A program made the translations under genes and the position numbers. Shown piece after piece: positions 61,558 through 64,000 of a DNA stretch of 64,000 nt; within the stretch, counting starts at the first letter, position 1; each line of letters starts with the position of its first letter. The notes beneath the pieces are model-generated. The model saw nothing but the letters and a program-made list of their open reading frames with translations, searched no databases and was not told where the DNA came from. Location of the stretch: NCBI RefSeq assembly GCF_001678495.1, contig NZ_JTJL01000013.1:1-64000 (forward strand), written 5' to 3'. The DNA comes from Gallibacterium salpingitidis (GTDB taxonomy: Bacteria; Pseudomonadota; Gammaproteobacteria; Enterobacterales; Pasteurellaceae).

Positions 61558-62435
61558 TGATAAAAGTATTAATTACTGGGATCGATAGTTTTACAGGTGC
61601 TTATCTAAAAACATGCCTAACAATGGCTAAGTATGATGTTTATGGAACATCTGTAAAAAATATTTCTGACAAGGTTTCAATTTGTGATATCAAAGATAAA
61701 CAACAAATTAAGTCTGTGCTGGAAAAAGTTAAACCTGAATTTATCATTCATTTATCAGGAATATCTTTTGCTGCTCATGATAAGAATGATGATTTCTATG
61801 CTATTAATACAGTTGGAACAACAAATTTGCTTGAGTCAGTGATTGAATTAAATTTAAATATTCAAAAAATTATTTTAGCAAGTAGTGCAACCGTATATGG
61901 TAATCAAGGGCTAGAAGTTTTGGATGAATCTCTTCATCCAAAACCTAGTAATCATTATGGTATGAGTAAATATGCTATGGAATGTTTAGCAAGAAATTAT
62001 TTTGATAAACTTCCTATCATTATTGCTCGACCATTCAATTATACAGGCATAGGGCAGGCAGATCATTTTTTGATACCTAAAATTGTTAAACATTATCGTG
62101 AGAAAAAAAGTACAATTGAACTTGGTAATTTAGATGTAGCAAGAGAATTTAACTCTGTTGAAGATGTGTGTGATATTTATAAACGATTGCTAGAAAGCGA
62201 TATTCATAGTGAAATTGTGAATATTTGTAGTGGCAAAGGTATTAAATTATTAGATGTCATTGATATCATGAATGAAATTGCTGGATATAAAATGAATATC
62301 AAAGTAAATCCATTATTTGTTCGTAAAGGTGAAATTAAAACTTTAACAGGTTCTAAGGTTAAATTAGAAAAGTTATTAGGCAATATTAAATTTAGAAAAA
62401 TGCGTGATATCTTATCAGAAATATTCATACAGTAA
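61557..62435 (+). CDS. GDP-4-keto-6-deoxymannose reductase (Rmd-like)
   Basis: 292-residue short-chain dehydrogenase. LITGIDSFTGAYLKTCL at the start, ILASSATVYGNQGLEVLDE near 104 and YGMSKYAMECLARNYF with YxxxK near 140 match the Rmd group, which makes GDP-D-rhamnose. A reductase giving GDP-6-deoxy-D-talose (Tld) would look similar, and Fcl (GDP-fucose) is less likely. It is coupled to gmd (TAATGA), so the two make one GDP-6-deoxyhexose. Confidence 0.85.
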
Positions 62436-62460
62436 ATTTATTTTAAAAGGAGTAAATTGA

Positions 62461-63177
62461 ATGATACAATTTTCAATTATCATTCCATGTTATAATGAAC
62501 AGGCTAATATTCTTAACTTAGTAGATCGCATTAATAATTTACAAAAATCATATAATGTTGAATATATTCTTGTAGACAATGGATCTAAGGATGATAGTAA
62601 AAATATTTTCAGACAATATATTGATGGGAAATATAATAATATAAAAGTAGTATATGTAGAAGAGAATAAAGGCTATGGATATGGCATTCAGCAAGGGATG
62701 AAAGTTGCTATAGGGGAATATATTGGTTGGATACATGCTGATATGCAAGTACCTATTGAAGAATTAATGTATTTTTTTGATATAGTAATAGAAGAAGATA
62801 ATAGAAAGAAATTTTTATTTATCAAAGGGGTACGAAAAAATAGATCATTTATTGATAAAATATTTACTATGGGACAATCAATCTTTAATAGTATTCTTTT
62901 CACTCATTATATGTATGATATAGGAGCTATACCCGTGTTATTTCACAGATCATTGATTGATAATATTGACTGTATGCCAAATGATTTTTCTTTAGAATTA
63001 TATATTTATGTAGAAGCCATATCTAAAAAATTTCTTGTAAAAAGAAAAATAGTTAATTTATTTAAGAGACAAAATGGCTTTTCTTCTTGGAATCAAGGAT
63101 TTTTATCCAAACTTTCCCAGAGCAAAAAGATTTTTATAAATAGCATTAAAATTAAGAAAGGAGAGAAAGTACTATGA
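62461..63177 (+). CDS. Glycosyltransferase family 2
   Basis: 238 residues, GT-A fold. FSIIIPCYNEQANILNLVDRI at the start, YILVDNGSKDDSKNIF near 33 and GEYIGWIHADMQVP (DxD-like) near 86 are standard. It resembles dolichol-phosphate-mannose-synthase-type enzymes without membrane segments. GGAGTAAATTG precedes the ATG. It overlaps the next epimerase gene by four bases. Donor and acceptor are unknown. Confidence 0.85.
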   Translation: MIQFSIIIPCYNEQANILNLVDRINNLQKSYNVEYILVDNGSKDDSKNIFRQYIDGKYNNIKVVYVEENKGYGYGIQQGMKVAIGEYIGWIHADMQVPIEELMYFFDIVIEEDNRKKFLFIKGVRKNRSFIDKIFTMGQSIFNSILFTHYMYDIGAIPVLFHRSLIDNIDCMPNDFSLELYIYVEAISKKFLVKRKIVNLFKRQNGFSSWNQGFLSKLSQSKKIFINSIKIKKGEKVL

Positions 63178-64000
63178 AAATATTAATCACTGGTGCTGCT
63201 GGTTTTATTGGTTCACAACTTGCTCATAGACTATGGAAAAATCAGGCAGAACTTATTCTGATTGATAATTTTTCATATGGTAGAGAAGATAATTTAATTT
63301 TTGATGATCATAATTTTATCCATGATGTAATAAATATGGATATCCGTGACAAAGAAGGAATAAAATCGATATTTAAATCACATGAAATAGATTTTGTCTA
63401 TAATTTTGCAGGTATTGCTCCCTTACCAGATTGCCAATTACATCCACAAGATGCTATAGATGTGAATGTAATTGGTTTTGTTAATTTACTTGAGAGTTCG
63501 AGGGTTTATGGTGTTAAAAAAGTTATCCAGGCAAGTACTAATGCTATATATGAAAATTCGACGACTTTCCCATGTATTGAAAGTGATTTAAGTTTACCGA
63601 CTTTAATATATCCTAATACGAAGTATGTTTCAGAGAGGTTTGCCCAATCATATAGTGACACATATGGTATGAGTGTGACTTGTTTAAGATTAGCAAATGT
63701 TTATGGACCACATGTTGACTGTTTAAGAGTACATCCGCCTCTTGTGGCATATATGGTAAAAGAGCTTTATTATGGTAGAGAGCCAATATTTCATTCGACA
63801 GGAGAGCAAAGGCGAGATTATATTTATGTAGAAGATCTGATCGACCTAGCAATAGCAGTACAAGATTCTGTTGGTTTTGACATAGTAAATGCATCATCTA
63901 ATCAAAATTACTCTGTTAATGAATTATATGAAATAGCAAAAAATATTATGCGTAAAGATATCACTTCTAAATTTGCAGATAATTCTCATTTTTGGAGAAA
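63174..64000 (+). CDS. NAD-dependent epimerase/dehydratase, cut by the right edge
   Basis: The first 275 codons of an extended short-chain dehydrogenase. The Rossmann motif is ILITGAAGFIGSQLAHRL, the catalytic region is QASTNAIYE and the YxxxK pair is in YPNTKYVSERFAQSY, and GEQRRDYIYVEDL is typical of UDP/dTDP-sugar epimerases and dehydratases. AGAAAGGAGAGAAAG is a strong ribosome binding site, and the start overlaps the previous stop (ATGA). It would supply another nucleotide sugar or modify one; the substrate cannot be assigned from this part. Confidence 0.85.
   Translation, partial: MKILITGAAGFIGSQLAHRLWKNQAELILIDNFSYGREDNLIFDDHNFIHDVINMDIRDKEGIKSIFKSHEIDFVYNFAGIAPLPDCQLHPQDAIDVNVIGFVNLLESSRVYGVKKVIQASTNAIYENSTTFPCIESDLSLPTLIYPNTKYVSERFAQSYSDTYGMSVTCLRLANVYGPHVDCLRVHPPLVAYMVKELYYGREPIFHSTGEQRRDYIYVEDLIDLAIAVQDSVGFDIVNASSNQNYSVNELYEIAKNIMRKDITSKFADNSHFWR

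Overview
The window looks like the chromosome of an AT-rich gammaproteobacterium of the family Pasteurellaceae. I infer this from protein character and gene order: adk-ampG-galE, a thiamine transporter thiBPQ directly followed by bioB, a bioG-type biotin cluster, and aceEF without a pdhR gene in front. I cannot name a species. About 50 genes are present. No rRNA, tRNA, prophage or CRISPR array was seen.

1-12.1 kb: rimO, then a complete D-glucarate/D-galactarate island. gudP-gudX-gudD and garD lie on the minus strand; garL-garR-garK and the activator gene cdaR lie on the plus strand. GudP imports the diacids. GudD and GarD dehydrate glucarate and galactarate to 5-keto-4-deoxyglucarate, GarL cleaves that to pyruvate and tartronate semialdehyde, GarR reduces the semialdehyde to glycerate, and GarK phosphorylates it. 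Both control regions carry a CRP-like palindrome and a shared TTGTGCAWWTGCC element that I propose as the CdaR site.

12.1-28.4 kb: housekeeping genes. aceE-aceF-lpd encode the pyruvate dehydrogenase complex that would use the pyruvate. lon has a clear heat-shock promoter, and ppiD follows. The biotin cluster bioA / bioF-bioG-bioC is interrupted by a vapBC toxin-antitoxin pair lying between related 25-bp repeats.

28.3-42 kb: two lipooligosaccharide glycosyltransferase genes, the first with a 10-G tract that should make it phase variable. Then adk, ampG, galE and pflA (minus strand); an AT-rich gap with an array of DnaA-box-like sequences; mutH, a terC-family gene and an AEC transporter gene; and a TPP riboswitch controlling thiBPQ, followed by bioB.

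42-44.7 kb: accessory genes. A Fic protein gene sits behind a cluster of five ATATGTTTA half-sites. A DUF535 (VirK/YbjX) gene, an IS3-type transposase remnant and a second 10-G tract follow.

44.7-64 kb: a surface-polysaccharide locus of the ABC-transporter (Wzm/Wzt) type, with infA and a small exported protein embedded in it. It has an O-antigen ligase, a WbaP-like initiating transferase, ManC, four glycosyltransferase genes (one encoding three fused GT-B units), an FkbM methyltransferase with a coiled-coil tail, Gmd and an Rmd-like reductase (GDP-6-deoxyhexose supply), a broken gene and a truncated epimerase gene at the right edge. The plus-strand part is visibly richer in A/T and in AGA/ATA codons than the housekeeping genes, which suggests acquisition by transfer.
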